Part shown: in pieces, positions 32,813 to 42,220 of the stretch
Layout: the number at the start of each line of letters is the position of its first letter
How positions within the stretch are numbered: position 1 is the first letter of the stretch
DNA from: Candidatus Nitrosotalea sinensis
GTDB lineage: Archaea; Thermoproteota; Nitrososphaeria; Nitrososphaerales; Nitrosopumilaceae
Assembly: GCF_900143675.1 (NCBI RefSeq)
Contig: NZ_FRFC01000003.1
Span: 374,095-438,094 of the forward strand
DNA length: 64,000 nt
Reading direction: 5' to 3'
Made by a program: the position numbers and the translations under genes
The notes under the pieces: generated by a model
Seen by the model: only the letters and a program-made list of their open reading frames with translations
Told to the model about the DNA's origin: nothing
Database searches by the model: none

Positions 32813-34145
32813 TCTTGGTTGAGACATTCTTTATTATGTCAAATGAGGCTCCAAGGTGATTTTCAGGAACGAAAATCTCATCAATCTCTTGGTCTGTAAG
32901 GTGAGAAGAGAATGCCTTGTCATTTCTTACTGCGTCTCTAAAATCTGTACCGTCCTCTGATGATGCAAATGCCACTCTCTGTATGTCTCTATATGCTTCA
33001 AATCTCGGTACTCCTTTTTGGATCATTGCATCTAGGACAAACTCTGCAAATATCTGTCCTCTTGTTATCTCTAGATTTTGTCTTATTCTGTCTTGGTTGA
33101 CAAAAAGTGAGCCTACAATTCTTGTCATGGTTTCAAGCATCTCGTCAAGCAATATTGCGCCAGTTGGGATGATGAATCTCTCATTTGCTGAATTTGTCAA
33201 GTCTCTTTCATGCCACAATGGGATGTTCTCAAATGCTACTGATATCTGGCTTCGCAATAATTTTGAAAGCGATGTAACTCTCTCACTTTTTACAGGATTT
33301 CTCTTTACGGGTACTGCGCTACTTCCCATCTGTCCCTTTTTGAAAGACTCGGCTACTTCGCCTATCTCAGTTCTCTGTAGGTTGCGAATTTCTACTGCAA
33401 TCTTTTCAAGTGTTGATCCAATTAGGGCCATGTAAAAAACAAGTTCTGCATATCTTTCACGTGCAACCACCTGGGTTGTGACATCTGCTGGATACAATTC
33501 AAGCTTTTTTGCAACTCTTTTTTGTACCTCAAGTGCCTTGGCTCCCATCAGAGAGCCTGTTCCAACTACTCCTAATGTCTTGCAGATCAAGACTCTTTTT
33601 TTGAGCTCTTCAATTCTTTGCACATGAGTTGACATTTCAAGTGCCCAATTTGCAAACTTTAATCCAAATGATATTATGCTTGCATGCTGACCGTGAGTTC
33701 TACCTACTGCTGGAAGTGCCTTGTATTTTACTGCCTGCTCTGAGAGAATGAGTGCAAGTCTTGCTACTTTTGGTTCTATGATTCGTAATGTGTCCCTTAT
33801 CTGCAGTGAGTTGCTGGTGTCAACCAAATCATTACTTGTAAGACCATAATGTATCCATGGCTTGGCAGAAGGCTTGCATAATTCACTTAGTGCCTCCACC
33901 AAAGCTGCTGTATCATGGTCGCTTTTTGATTCTAGTTGCTTTACTCTCTTGACTGTAATCTTGCCGGACCTTGCCATCTTTGATATGTTTGCTGCAGCGT
34001 CTCGTGGAACCATTCCTATTTCTGCTTGGGAGAGAGCAACTGCAGCCTCTATCTCTAATTGGTATGTTATCTTTTTTTGATCATCGAAAATCTCTTTCAT
34101 CTTGTCAGTGCCATAACGACCTCCATCGATTGGAAGAATTGCCAT
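32784..34145 (-). CDS. purB: Adenylosuccinate lyase
   Basis: A 453-residue fumarase/aspartase-superfamily enzyme that splits SAICAR and adenylosuccinate in purine synthesis. It shows GGRYGTDKM, the active-site KSDHDTAALVEAL, HYGLTSNDLVDT, RTHGQHASI and the signature GSSAVPVKRNPVKSERV. The ATG at 34145 gives the standard MAILPIDGGRYG start; an ATG 21 codons earlier is unlikely. It partners with PurA at 57063 in AMP synthesis. Confidence 0.95.
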   Translation of the reverse strand: MAILPIDGGRYGTDKMKEIFDDQKKITYQLEIEAAVALSQAEIGMVPRDAAANISKMARSGKITVKRVKQLESKSDHDTAALVEALSELCKPSAKPWIHYGLTSNDLVDTSNSLQIRDTLRIIEPKVARLALILSEQAVKYKALPAVGRTHGQHASIISFGLKFANWALEMSTHVQRIEELKKRVLICKTLGVVGTGSLMGAKALEVQKRVAKKLELYPADVTTQVVARERYAELVFYMALIGSTLEKIAVEIRNLQRTEIGEVAESFKKGQMGSSAVPVKRNPVKSERVTSLSKLLRSQISVAFENIPLWHERDLTNSANERFIIPTGAILLDEMLETMTRIVGSLFVNQDRIRQNLEITRGQIFAEFVLDAMIQKGVPRFEAYRDIQRVAFASSEDGTDFRDAVRNDKAFSSHLTDQEIDEIFVPENHLGASFDIIKNVSTKIRGLCSKFS

Positions 34146-34239
34146 ATCTGGAATCACATGATTAAGGAAAATAAATCTACTTGTGCACATCTTAATTGAA
34201 ATCGACACTTTTTTCTATGATGTATCACAACCCAAAATC

Positions 34240-34356
34240 ATGTCATCTGAGAAAAAACAAGAGAAAAAGAACTCTGAAGATGATGAGCAAAAAGAATTGC
34301 TTGATGGCAAAGCATTACACGATCTGTATCGCCATACTACAAAATTGATTAAATGA
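34240..34356 (+). CDS. Charged microprotein (38 aa), tentative
   Basis: ATG 34240 to TGA, 38 residues: a lysine/glutamate-rich first half (SSEKKQEKKNSEDDEQKE) and a helix LLDGKALHDLYRHTTKLIK. It sits alone between purB and rtcB on the rtcB strand. The composition fits a real small protein, but the length leaves the call uncertain. Confidence 0.4.
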   Translation: MSSEKKQEKKNSEDDEQKELLDGKALHDLYRHTTKLIK

Positions 34357-34416
34357 CTTGAATTTCGTATACTCATGATTTAAATTGTGTAAAAATGACT
34401 TTTTTCGCAGAACAAA

Positions 34417-35868
34417 ATGTCATCGCTAATTCCAAAGAAAATACGTGAGATGGAGTATAGGATTGAGGCAGATCCATCAAAGGGAATGAAAGTTCCTGTA
34501 ACAATTTACGCTGATGAAAAATTATTACAAAAGATGTTGACTGACAGGACAATCCAGCAGGCAGTAAATGTATCCACCATACCTGGCGTTCTAAAGCACG
34601 TGGTAGTATTACCGGACGGACATGAGGGATATGGCTTTCCTGTAGGTGGAGTTGCAGCAATGGATGCAGAAAAGGGAATGATAAGTCCTGGTGGAGTAGG
34701 TTATGATATCAACTGTGGTGTGAGGCTAATCAAGACAAATCTCTTGGAAAAAGATGTAAGGCCAAAATTGAAGGACCTTGTAACAGAATTATTTACTTCT
34801 ATCCCTTCAGGTGTTGGCTCAAAGGGAGCGGTAAAGCTTAGCTCATCTGATCTTGATGAGGTTCTCGTTAAAGGAGTACAGTGGGCAGTTAGCCATGGAT
34901 ATGGATCACAAGATGATGCAGATGTATGTGAAGAAAACGGACAGATAAAAAATGCAGACCCATCAAAGATATCTCCTACTGCGCGAAAAAGAGGTGCACC
35001 ACAGCTAGGAAGCCTTGGGTCTGGAAATCACTTTCTTGAGATACAAAGAGTTGATCAAATCCATGACAAGGAAGCAGCAAAAAAGATGGGAATATTGCAT
35101 GAAGGACAAATTACAGTATTGATTCATTGCGGTTCAAGGGGATTTGGTCATCAAGTATGTAGTGATTATCTTAGAGTGTCTGAACAGGCATTGCCAAAGT
35201 ATAACATCAATCTTGTAGATAGAGAACTTGCATGTGTTCCAAATTCTTCTGATGAGGGCGAGTCATACAGAAAAGCAATGTTTGCAGCTCTTAATTATGC
35301 ATGGAGCAATAGACAGATGATTACACACTGGACAAGAAAGGCATTTGAGAGAGTCTTCAAGCAGACCGAGTCTGATCTTGACATGAAACTAATCTATGAT
35401 GTTGCACACAATATTGCCAAAGTTGAGAAGCACAAAATTGACGGTGAGCTACGCTCTGTTGTAGTACATCGAAAAGGTGCAACAAGGGCATTCCCACAGG
35501 GACGTGATGAAATTCCAAGAAAATACCGTGACATTGGTCAGCCTGTCTTTATACCTGGTTCAATGGGAACTGGAAGCTGGATTCTTTTGGGAAAACCAAA
35601 CTCGATGGACCTTAGCTTTGGATCTACTGCACATGGTGCAGGAAGAATGATGTCACGTTCTGCTGCAAGACGCGGATTTACTGAAAATCAAGTACAAAAG
35701 ACACTAAGCGATAGGGGCATATTCATTAAAGCACTCACGCGTGAAGGTGTAGTTGAGGAGACTCCTGAAGCTTACAAGGATGTTGATGCTGTGGCAAATG
35801 TATCTCACGAACTAGGAATAGCTACCAAGGTGGCTAAACTTGTTCCAATTGGGGTAATCAAGGGTTGA
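34417..35868 (+). CDS. rtcB: RNA-splicing ligase RtcB
   Basis: A 483-residue GTP- and Mn-dependent ligase that joins tRNA exons after intron removal. Family hallmarks are VVLPDGHEGYGFPVGGVAAM, GGVGYDINCGVRLIKT with the metal Cys, LGSLGSGNHFLEIQ, LIHCGSRGFGHQV, VAHNIAKVEKH, FIPGSMGTGSWIL and STAHGAGRMMSRSAA with the guanylated His region. A host gene for the introns in tRNA-Trp at 21372. The following gene overlaps its stop by 4 bases. Confidence 0.97.
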   Translation: MSSLIPKKIREMEYRIEADPSKGMKVPVTIYADEKLLQKMLTDRTIQQAVNVSTIPGVLKHVVVLPDGHEGYGFPVGGVAAMDAEKGMISPGGVGYDINCGVRLIKTNLLEKDVRPKLKDLVTELFTSIPSGVGSKGAVKLSSSDLDEVLVKGVQWAVSHGYGSQDDADVCEENGQIKNADPSKISPTARKRGAPQLGSLGSGNHFLEIQRVDQIHDKEAAKKMGILHEGQITVLIHCGSRGFGHQVCSDYLRVSEQALPKYNINLVDRELACVPNSSDEGESYRKAMFAALNYAWSNRQMITHWTRKAFERVFKQTESDLDMKLIYDVAHNIAKVEKHKIDGELRSVVVHRKGATRAFPQGRDEIPRKYRDIGQPVFIPGSMGTGSWILLGKPNSMDLSFGSTAHGAGRMMSRSAARRGFTENQVQKTLSDRGIFIKALTREGVVEETPEAYKDVDAVANVSHELGIATKVAKLVPIGVIKG

Positions 35869-36302
35869 CAGAAGAGGACAAGGAACTAGAACTACTCAAG
35901 GCAAAAAGGATGCTTGAGATGCAAAAAAACATCTCACAAAGACAACGAATTGAGGATGTCAAACCTGTATCTGCACCACAAGTATCAGCAAGAGATGTTG
36001 TGTTAAAGCAACTTGGATACAGGGGAGAAGAAGTATTGCAAAATGCCGAGGCTCAGTTTCCAAATGAGACTCGCGTTGTAGTTGAAAAACTTGCAGAGCT
36101 TATCAAAGGTGGAGATATTGCAGAAATTATTGATGGGGGAAAATTACTTGCACTGTTTCGCTCTGTTGGCATAAGAGTGAGAATGAATACTACAATCAGT
36201 GTAGAGCAGGATGGAAAGATGGTCTCTTGGTCTGACAAGCTAAAAGGTGATAGTAAATCCTTGTCCGAGTCTTCAAGTGAAGAGATACCTGATGTGTCAT
36301 AA
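35865..36302 (+). CDS. Small basic/helical protein, possibly PDCD5-related
   Basis: 145 residues beginning at TTG inside the rtcB stop (4-base overlap). The N-terminal helix EDKELELLKAKRMLEMQKNI resembles the start of archaeal PDCD5/TFAR19 DNA-binding proteins. The middle (VVVEKLAELIKGGDIAEIID) and the strand-rich IRVRMNTTISVEQDG do not fit that family well, and the C-terminus is Ser-rich. I therefore call it only possibly PDCD5-related. Coupling to rtcB suggests an RNA- or DNA-linked role. Confidence 0.55.
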   Translation: MTEEDKELELLKAKRMLEMQKNISQRQRIEDVKPVSAPQVSARDVVLKQLGYRGEEVLQNAEAQFPNETRVVVEKLAELIKGGDIAEIIDGGKLLALFRSVGIRVRMNTTISVEQDGKMVSWSDKLKGDSKSLSESSSEEIPDVS

Positions 36303-36362
36303 TATTACTAAAAGTATCTTACCAAACTCTTATTATTTGTGATATGATTCTGTTTTTTGTTT

Positions 36363-36686
36363 ATGCACGGAAGACCGACCATACTTGAAATTGCAACTAC
36401 AAAATACGATGTTGATAGACCTATTGTCCAGGCTGTCATGGAAGAGATACAGACAGCATGTGGAATCAATGAAGGTTTTCTGATAAGCAACCCGATGGAA
36501 AGATTTGGTTGGGCCTTTTTCAAGGTCTTGATAAAAATGGAATTGCTCTCCGGCATGGAACTAAAGTTTGGTGATCAAATTGCAAAAACCAAGGGAAAGA
36601 AAATTGAAGAAAAATTTATAAAATTTATGATAAATTTCTTTGAAAGTAAAGATGCTAGAGTTAAAGTAAAACTTGTAGACGCCTAG
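36363..36686 (+). CDS. Hypothetical protein (107 aa)
   Basis: A 107-residue soluble, largely helical protein: [50 protein letters not shown] and a basic C-terminus ([19 protein letters not shown]). No match known to me. The ATG at 36363 is preferred to the TTG two codons before. Its stop shares CTAG with the stop of the convergent ribosomal gene. Confidence 0.6.
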   Translation: MHGRPTILEIATTKYDVDRPIVQAVMEEIQTACGINEGFLISNPMERFGWAFFKVLIKMELLSGMELKFGDQIAKTKGKKIEEKFIKFMINFFESKDARVKVKLVDA

Positions 36687-37087
36687 ACTCTTCTTCCTCT
36701 TTTACCACCCTTCTTTCTAGTGGTATCATGAGGGATTGGTGTTACATCATCAATTCTTCCAATCTTGAATCCGCCTCTTGCTAGTGCTCTAATTGCTGCT
36801 TGTGCGCCAGGACCTGGTACACGTGAGCCTACACCGCCTACTGCTCTTACTCGTATGTGAAGACCAGTAAAGCCCTTGTCATGTGCTGCCTCTACAACTG
36901 CTGCAGTTGATTTCATTGCAGCATATGGAGATGACTCGTATCTGTCTGCGTTAACATGTCGTCCACCGGAACTAATTGCCACAGTCTCTGCACCTGAAAC
37001 ATCGGTGATGTGTACTATGGTATTGTTAAAACTACTGAAGATGTGGGCAATACCCCATTTCTCCTTAGCTTCTTGTGTAGACAACAT
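36683..37087 (-). CDS. rps11: 30S ribosomal protein S11
   Basis: A 134-residue S11/uS11 protein: [58 protein letters not shown] and the basic tail [15 protein letters not shown]. It sits in the 30S platform and binds 16S rRNA near the mRNA exit. It is not flanked here by S13, S4 or RNA-polymerase genes as in many other archaea. Confidence 0.97.
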   Translation of the reverse strand: MLSTQEAKEKWGIAHIFSSFNNTIVHITDVSGAETVAISSGGRHVNADRYESSPYAAMKSTAAVVEAAHDKGFTGLHIRVRAVGGVGSRVPGPGAQAAIRALARGGFKIGRIDDVTPIPHDTTRKKGGKRGRRV

Positions 37088-37214
37088 TTGAAGACTCTAT
37101 AACGGGTTTAAAAAACATTTGTTAAAAGGCTAGGTTCGGGTTTGGAAATGGTAGAAGAATGTTAAGTCGGGAATCTACGCCAGTTTTTTAAAGTTTCATG
37201 ATTAGTTTCAAATT

Positions 37215-37577
37215 GTGAACAAAAAACTGATTCTTGCCATTTTAATTCCATCTGCGATTTCTTTTATTCCATTATTTTTCATCACACGAGATTATATGAG
37301 TTATTTATATTGGATGAATCATGACACGAGTCATTGGAGTTGTAATGGACACACCCTTTGTTCGTCTTCCCTAAATACTGGGTTAATGTGCAAAAAAGCC
37401 TATGAAAATCATAATTATGCATCTTTCCATGATTTGTGTACGATACGTGGCTTTAATGCGGATGATAATGGAGAAGTTTACTTTACTAGTATCGGAATAA
37501 GCATAATTCCTGTTATAGTCGCAGTGGTACTGCTGTATGTTGTATATCTAAAACAGAAAACAGCTATTAGAAAATGA
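37215..37577 (+). CDS. Small membrane protein with two helices
   Basis: 120 residues from a GTG start: an N-terminal helix (LILAILIPSAISFIPLFF), an extracytoplasmic loop with five cysteines in about 40 residues (WSCNGHTLCSSS, MCKKAY, DLCTIRG), and a C-terminal helix (SIGISIIPVIVAVVLLYVVYL) ending in basic residues. The cysteines could form disulfides outside the cell. The next gene begins 4 bases before its stop, so the two are probably one unit. Confidence 0.6.
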   Translation: MNKKLILAILIPSAISFIPLFFITRDYMSYLYWMNHDTSHWSCNGHTLCSSSLNTGLMCKKAYENHNYASFHDLCTIRGFNADDNGEVYFTSIGISIIPVIVAVVLLYVVYLKQKTAIRK

Positions 37578-38527
37578 AAACTCCGCATCTTACAATAATC
37601 ACGGGAATAGGAATCAGCGTAATTATAGTTGCAACAGTTTTGATATTCTTTTCCCCATCGAATGTAACTACTCGACAAAATTTAATCCCGCCATCACAGA
37701 TTAACCCATCAGTTATCACACTCACGGTCTACGGCTTGAATGATACATACCTTGTCGGACAGAGAATCAATTTTAACATAAACACTACATCAACAGAGTG
37801 CTCAAGACCGCATGTAATATTGACTAGTGAAAATGGTAGTACTATATGGACTAACAGACCAGATGTGATGTTTTGTGATATTATCTCCAGTTCATGGCCT
37901 GCTTCATGGCATTGGAGATTAGATAATGGAGATCTTGGAGTTTTACGAGTAAATCAGACTGGAACATATAAAATGATAATATCATTTTTTGGAAAGACAA
38001 TAGAAAGAGAATTTTCTGTCATCTCTTCTAGTAATCTCGATTGTCATGGAAAGGGTGTCTCGAAAAATCAAGATGGCTCATTAGTGGTACTCTTAATGAA
38101 TCCAAATTCTACTGCAACTATATGCACTACTTATCAGTTTGATTCTAGCTGGGGTTCGTATCAGAACAAAGCAATCTATAAGGGAGGAATGGCGCATTTT
38201 GGATTTAGTCTTGGACCAAAATTTAATGTCACTGCAATCCCAAGTTTGCTCAATATAACCAACGCATCAAAAGGCGATACCTTTTCGGTCATGTACAAAA
38301 TTTCTTCTGCTACCGATTCAAAGGGAATCTATGATTATTCTATTCCTTGGGATACTTGTGAACAATATCCTTTAGCCGTAGACTATGATGTATCTAAATT
38401 GAAAAAATCTGATTTTCCTTTAGAAGTGCTTTTGACAAGGCCTTGTTTCAACGTTATTTTTCATGTTACTTCAAATACCATCGTATCTGGTATGAATTTC
38501 ACAGAAGTGATTGTAAAGGGACAATAA
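37574..38527 (+). CDS. Membrane-anchored extracellular protein
   Basis: 317 residues: one N-terminal helix (LTIITGIGISVIIVATVLIFF) and an outside region with several beta-rich segments, including VITLTVYGLNDTYLVGQRIN, a pair of Cys (ECSRPHVI, MFCDIISS) and a later set (LDCHGKG, TICTTYQF, TCEQYPL, PCFNVI). Multiple N-x-S/T sequons fit a glycosylated surface protein. No family was recognised. ATG overlaps the stop of the upstream membrane gene (ATGA). Confidence 0.6.
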   Translation: MKTPHLTIITGIGISVIIVATVLIFFSPSNVTTRQNLIPPSQINPSVITLTVYGLNDTYLVGQRINFNINTTSTECSRPHVILTSENGSTIWTNRPDVMFCDIISSSWPASWHWRLDNGDLGVLRVNQTGTYKMIISFFGKTIEREFSVISSSNLDCHGKGVSKNQDGSLVVLLMNPNSTATICTTYQFDSSWGSYQNKAIYKGGMAHFGFSLGPKFNVTAIPSLLNITNASKGDTFSVMYKISSATDSKGIYDYSIPWDTCEQYPLAVDYDVSKLKKSDFPLEVLLTRPCFNVIFHVTSNTIVSGMNFTEVIVKGQ

Positions 38528-38576
38528 GTTCGACTAAACAAGTTTAGACCACTGGATTGCAGTTGACTAAAAAACA

Positions 38577-39536
38577 TTAGGATCTAAGATGTGTCCAGCC
38601 GCATCTCTTGATCTTGCTAGTTTTACCGTTCTCTGAAAATATCGTTCCGTTCCCAGGTTTTACATGGCCTATCTCATATATGGGTGTGCCAGTTTTTTTT
38701 GCAATCTTTCTCACTTTTGATAGGTCTTCTGGATGAACAGTTGATACAATTTCATATTCTTCTCCTCCACAAAATACCAGTCTGTGAAGACTAGACTTGT
38801 TTTGTAGTGCAAACTTGGTTACTTGACTAGTTGTTGGCAAATTTGTGATGACAAATCTCTTTTTGCTTTGTCTACTCATGTCATCAAGTGTTATTGATAA
38901 TCCATCGCTAGAGTCCATGGATGATGAAAAATATTTTGCAGCCTCAAGCCCAAAATCTAATCTGGGTCTTGGTCTAAACACTGCATCCTTGAATTTTTTG
39001 ATACTGCTAGAATCAGACTTGTAACCTTGGAGGACAATTTTGAGTCCTGATGATGCATATCCAAATGGGCCTGATGTAATTATGATGTCTCTTGTCTTTG
39101 CACCTGACCTTGATGGTATCTTTTTGTTGGCTGCGCCAAACATGGAGACCTCTATTATGATCTCTCTTGCTTGATTTGTGTCTCCTCCGATTATCTTAAA
39201 ACCAAATTCTTTTGCTGCTTTTTGAAATCCTTTTGCCAATTGGGATGTCTCTTTTTTTGTAAACCCATGTGGTATTCCAAGTGCGATTGTTGCAAACCTA
39301 GGTCTTATTCCCTTGCAGGCCAAGTCACTTACACATGAAACAATGCTTTTTCTTGCAATTTGATCAAGTTTCATCCCTTGAGGAACATCGGTACTCTGCA
39401 CAAGCATGTCTGATTTTACAACAAATCTGCCCTGTCCAATTTTTACTATCTCAATGTCGTCTGCTTGAAAGTGTCTTTTTTTCCCAAATGAACCCTGGAA
39501 TATCTTGATTATTTCTGTCTCATCTGGATTCTTCAT
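38577..39536 (-). CDS. thiL: Thiamine-monophosphate kinase
   Basis: A 319-residue AIRS/PurM-superfamily kinase that phosphorylates thiamine monophosphate to the active diphosphate using ATP. It shows MLVQSTDVPQGM, IARKSIVSCVSDLACKGIRP, the GGDTNQAREIIIEVSMFG glycine motif and SMDSSDGLSITLDDMS, all typical of ThiL. Start overlaps the end of glmM by 17 bases on the same strand. Confidence 0.93.
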   Translation of the reverse strand: MKNPDETEIIKIFQGSFGKKRHFQADDIEIVKIGQGRFVVKSDMLVQSTDVPQGMKLDQIARKSIVSCVSDLACKGIRPRFATIALGIPHGFTKKETSQLAKGFQKAAKEFGFKIIGGDTNQAREIIIEVSMFGAANKKIPSRSGAKTRDIIITSGPFGYASSGLKIVLQGYKSDSSSIKKFKDAVFRPRPRLDFGLEAAKYFSSSMDSSDGLSITLDDMSRQSKKRFVITNLPTTSQVTKFALQNKSSLHRLVFCGGEEYEIVSTVHPEDLSKVRKIAKKTGTPIYEIGHVKPGNGTIFSENGKTSKIKRCGWTHLRS

Positions 39537-40824
39537 AACTCTGCCTGACCATCTTGGATGTTTGTTTTTCTATCTGTCTTGCCTTGTCTAGGTTGTTTGA
39601 TTCTGCTGAAACTCTGATTATATGCTCTGTGTTTGACTGTCTGACCAAGACCCAACTGTCATCATCTATTATGGATTTTATTCCGTCAATTGTTATTATT
39701 TGGCTTGATTGTTTTTTCATTTTTTTCAAAAATGTCTCCAATGTCTTTTTGTGTAATTTAGAATCGACATTCACCTTGGTCCTCACCTGATGATATCCTT
39801 CCATAAAGTTGTTAATTTCATTGAATTGTCTTGTACCGGCCATTGATGCAATAAGGCCGCTTGTAAGAATTCCGTCTCGACACATGTTAAATTCTGGCAG
39901 AATAAATCCTGCACTGCTTCCTTCTCCTCCTGCCTGAGATCTTGTCTTTAACATCATGTCTACCACATTTGCCTCTCCGACTTTTGATCTGCTGACATTG
40001 CCGCCTTCATTTTTGATAAATTTCTCAATTGCAACACTTGTGTCTATGCTTAGAACAAATTTTTTGTAACCCTTCTCAAGTGCACCTGCAACACCCAAGC
40101 CAAGTGTAACATCTGGAGACTGTTTCTTGCCGTCTTTTACCACAACTAGTCTATCTCCATCAAGATCAAATGCAAACCCTAGTCCTGTCTTTGATGCATG
40201 TACTAGTGATGTTAATCTGTCACTTGTTGGGTCTGGGCCTCTTGTAGATTTGCCTGGCGTGCCGTTGATTATACTTGTTCTACATCCTAATTTCTTCAAA
40301 AGCTTGGGTGCGACATCAAATGCTGCACCTCCGCCTACATCGATTGTTATCTTGGGAGACCCCTTTACATTTCCAATTACCTTTGATGCCTCCTCAATAT
40401 ACCTAGAATCTACGACCGTCTCTTTTCCTATGCCGTTGTTCTCAAATTTATCCTGCCTTGTAAGGTATTCAAGTTCTGATTCGTTTATGCCTCTTCCATC
40501 TATGATGAACTTGAGACCATTCCATTCCAAGGGGTTGTGGGAAGATGTGATGATAAGACCGCTCCCATACTTTCTTGCTTCTCTGAATATTACGGGAGTT
40601 GGAGATACGCCAATATCGTAAACATCAATTCCTCTTTCCAAAAGCGAGGCAACTGCAACATTTGTAACTATCTGGCTTGATGGCCTTGTATCTCTTCCAA
40701 CGATGCACTTTTTTGACTTGACAAGACGTGAAAAATTTTTACAATAAAACATTACATCTTCCAGATTGAGGTCAGTTCCAAAAATTCCTCGAACTCCGGA
40801 GATTGATACTTTCAATGATCGCAA
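39520..40824 (-). CDS. glmM: Phosphoglucosamine/phosphomannose mutase
   Basis: A 434-residue alpha-D-phosphohexomutase. Motifs: the phosphoserine loop ITSSHNPLEWNGLKF, the metal loop AFDLDGDRLVVVKDG, the sugar-binding GEGSSAGFILPE region and the C-terminal phosphate clamp (RQSNTEHIIRVSAES). It probably makes glucosamine 1-phosphate or mannose 1-phosphate for surface glycans; the sequence does not separate the two. Confidence 0.92.
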   Translation of the reverse strand: MRSLKVSISGVRGIFGTDLNLEDVMFYCKNFSRLVKSKKCIVGRDTRPSSQIVTNVAVASLLERGIDVYDIGVSPTPVIFREARKYGSGLIITSSHNPLEWNGLKFIIDGRGINESELEYLTRQDKFENNGIGKETVVDSRYIEEASKVIGNVKGSPKITIDVGGGAAFDVAPKLLKKLGCRTSIINGTPGKSTRGPDPTSDRLTSLVHASKTGLGFAFDLDGDRLVVVKDGKKQSPDVTLGLGVAGALEKGYKKFVLSIDTSVAIEKFIKNEGGNVSRSKVGEANVVDMMLKTRSQAGGEGSSAGFILPEFNMCRDGILTSGLIASMAGTRQFNEINNFMEGYHQVRTKVNVDSKLHKKTLETFLKKMKKQSSQIITIDGIKSIIDDDSWVLVRQSNTEHIIRVSAESNNLDKARQIEKQTSKMVRQSYEESR

Positions 40825-40835
40825 AGCACAAAGGC

Positions 40836-40845
40836 TTTTTATAAA
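40836..40845 (+). promoter_or_regulatory. TATA box of tRNA-Thr
   Basis: TTTTTATAAA centred about 28 bases upstream of the tRNA 5' end, the usual archaeal box A spacing. Confidence 0.55.
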
Positions 40846-40868
40846 CTCTGATTACATTGCGAACCACT

Positions 40869-40942
40869 GCCTCGATAGCTCAGCCTGGTAGAGCGAACGC
40901 CTCGTAAGCGTTAGGCCGCGGGATCGAATCCCGCTCGAGGCT
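40869..40942 (+). tRNA. tRNA-Thr (anticodon CGT)
   Basis: 74 bases, no intron. Acceptor GCCTCGA/TCGAGGC, D arm GCTC..GAGC, anticodon stem AACGC/GCGTT around loop CTCGTAA (CGT), and T arm GCGGG-ATCGAAT-CCCGC. The discriminator base is T, as usual for archaeal tRNA-Thr. CCA is not encoded. Confidence 0.93.
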
Positions 40943-41046
40943 TGATTTGAATTTAATATTTGTAAAATCTGGTACGGGAATAAATCATATCTTCAAGATA
41001 ACCATGTTTTTTCAATTTTTATCACAAACAAAATAAAAAGTTGGGC

Positions 41047-41517
41047 CTAGCCACGTATGAGGTCGGCCCAAGATTTTCTTTCTACCATTGGGATGCTGTG
41101 CGGTCTTCCCTCTGCGGTTTCTTTTATCAAGTCTGCTGCATATTCTGCTTCCATCTGGAGTTCTTCTTTGATTCTCCCTGAAAACAGGCCTGCAGGTCCA
41201 CTGATTTTATAGTCCATGCTGATTTCAAGCAGGGTGGTATTTCCCATGGCATTCAAAATAATGTCTCTTGTTCCCTTTATCATGCCATGAGTCCAAAGTA
41301 CGTGAACTCTGTCATTTGGTACAAGGGTTATCTTTTGAAGACACTTGTCTACCTTGCCTATCACAGATTCGCGAACTATCTCATTTTCTTTCTTTGAGAT
41401 ATTTCTAATTCTCTTGGTTAGGGTCCAAAACTTGGGATCATCGTCAGTCTTTGAAATAATTCCGTAGACTTTTTCCAATGGTGCGCCAATTTGCACCCAT
41501 ATTTTGATTTCTACCAT
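41047..41517 (-). CDS. SRPBCC/polyketide-cyclase-like protein
   Basis: A 156-residue helix-grip protein: VEIKIWVQIGAPLEKVYGII, then the pattern of alternating strands (IVRESVIGKVDKCL, VHVLWTHGMIKG) and a long C-terminal helix (GRIKEELQMEAEYAADLIKE). The fold encloses a hydrophobic ligand pocket; the ligand is unknown. Divergent from the RHH-like gene at 41622. Confidence 0.8.
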   Translation of the reverse strand: MVEIKIWVQIGAPLEKVYGIISKTDDDPKFWTLTKRIRNISKKENEIVRESVIGKVDKCLQKITLVPNDRVHVLWTHGMIKGTRDIILNAMGNTTLLEISMDYKISGPAGLFSGRIKEELQMEAEYAADLIKETAEGRPHSIPMVERKSWADLIRG

Positions 41518-41621
41518 GTCTTTTCTTTAGTGAATCTGTGATAAATTATCTGAGTATACAATGTAAGACGGAGAAGGTTTCTTGCTGATTTTCTTAAATA
41601 TTTAATAATCACATATCTTTT

Positions 41622-42152
41622 GTGGAATCTGAAGCCAGGAAAAAAACTGCTACTATTACGTTTAGATTTGATGTAGACTTGATAAACAAACTACAAAGAG
41701 AAGCCAAGAATCATCAGGTAAATACCAATACTCTTGCTACCCAAGCACTACGTAGATTTCTAGAATGGGATATCTTCCAGCCTCGAATAGGACTTGTCAG
41801 TCTTAACAAGTCTGTGTTTACAAAGATCTTTGATAACCTAAGCGAAAAAAAAGTAATTGAGATTGCACTAATTGGAAAAGACGAAATGCGTGACATTGCC
41901 ATGTTCATGAAAGGTGAAACTGATATTCTCTCGTTTATGTCGTGGTTTGAGATGCAGATGGTAAACTCCTCTGTTCAGGTAAGTCACATGTCTGATGATG
42001 GAACGCACACTTTTGTCATGAAGCATGATCTTGGAAAGAACTGGTCATTATACAATAAAACAATCTTGGAGCAAATATTCCAGGATATATTCAAGCAAAA
42101 AATTGATGTCAAGTATGACAAGAACATGTTTGCATTACGGTTCTCTAAATGA
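41622..42152 (+). CDS. Ribbon-helix-helix-like protein, paralogue of 6038-6616
   Basis: 176 residues from GTG. Residues 5-50 (KKTATITFRFDVDLINKLQRE through ATQALRRFLEW) give the ribbon-helix-helix layout; the rest matches the C-terminal domain of the 6038 gene: WDxFxxxIGxxxxxK, DEMRDIAMFMKG, HTFVMKHDLGKNWSLY and KTILEQIFQDIF. Its promoter carries the palindrome TTAAATATTTAA, which is probably just the TATA box. It is probably a DNA-binding regulator of a lineage-specific type; the sensed signal is unknown. Confidence 0.6.
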   Translation: MESEARKKTATITFRFDVDLINKLQREAKNHQVNTNTLATQALRRFLEWDIFQPRIGLVSLNKSVFTKIFDNLSEKKVIEIALIGKDEMRDIAMFMKGETDILSFMSWFEMQMVNSSVQVSHMSDDGTHTFVMKHDLGKNWSLYNKTILEQIFQDIFKQKIDVKYDKNMFALRFSK

Positions 42153-42220
42153 CACCTATGTCTTACCTTGTCTTACATTGAGTACCCAGTCATTATATCT
42201 TTGAGCGACTACATTAAATC

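Noticed and set aside
41590-41603. TTAAATATTTAA palindrome before the RHH-like gene as an operator
   Set aside because: Its position about 25 bases before the start and its AT composition are explained by a TATA box.
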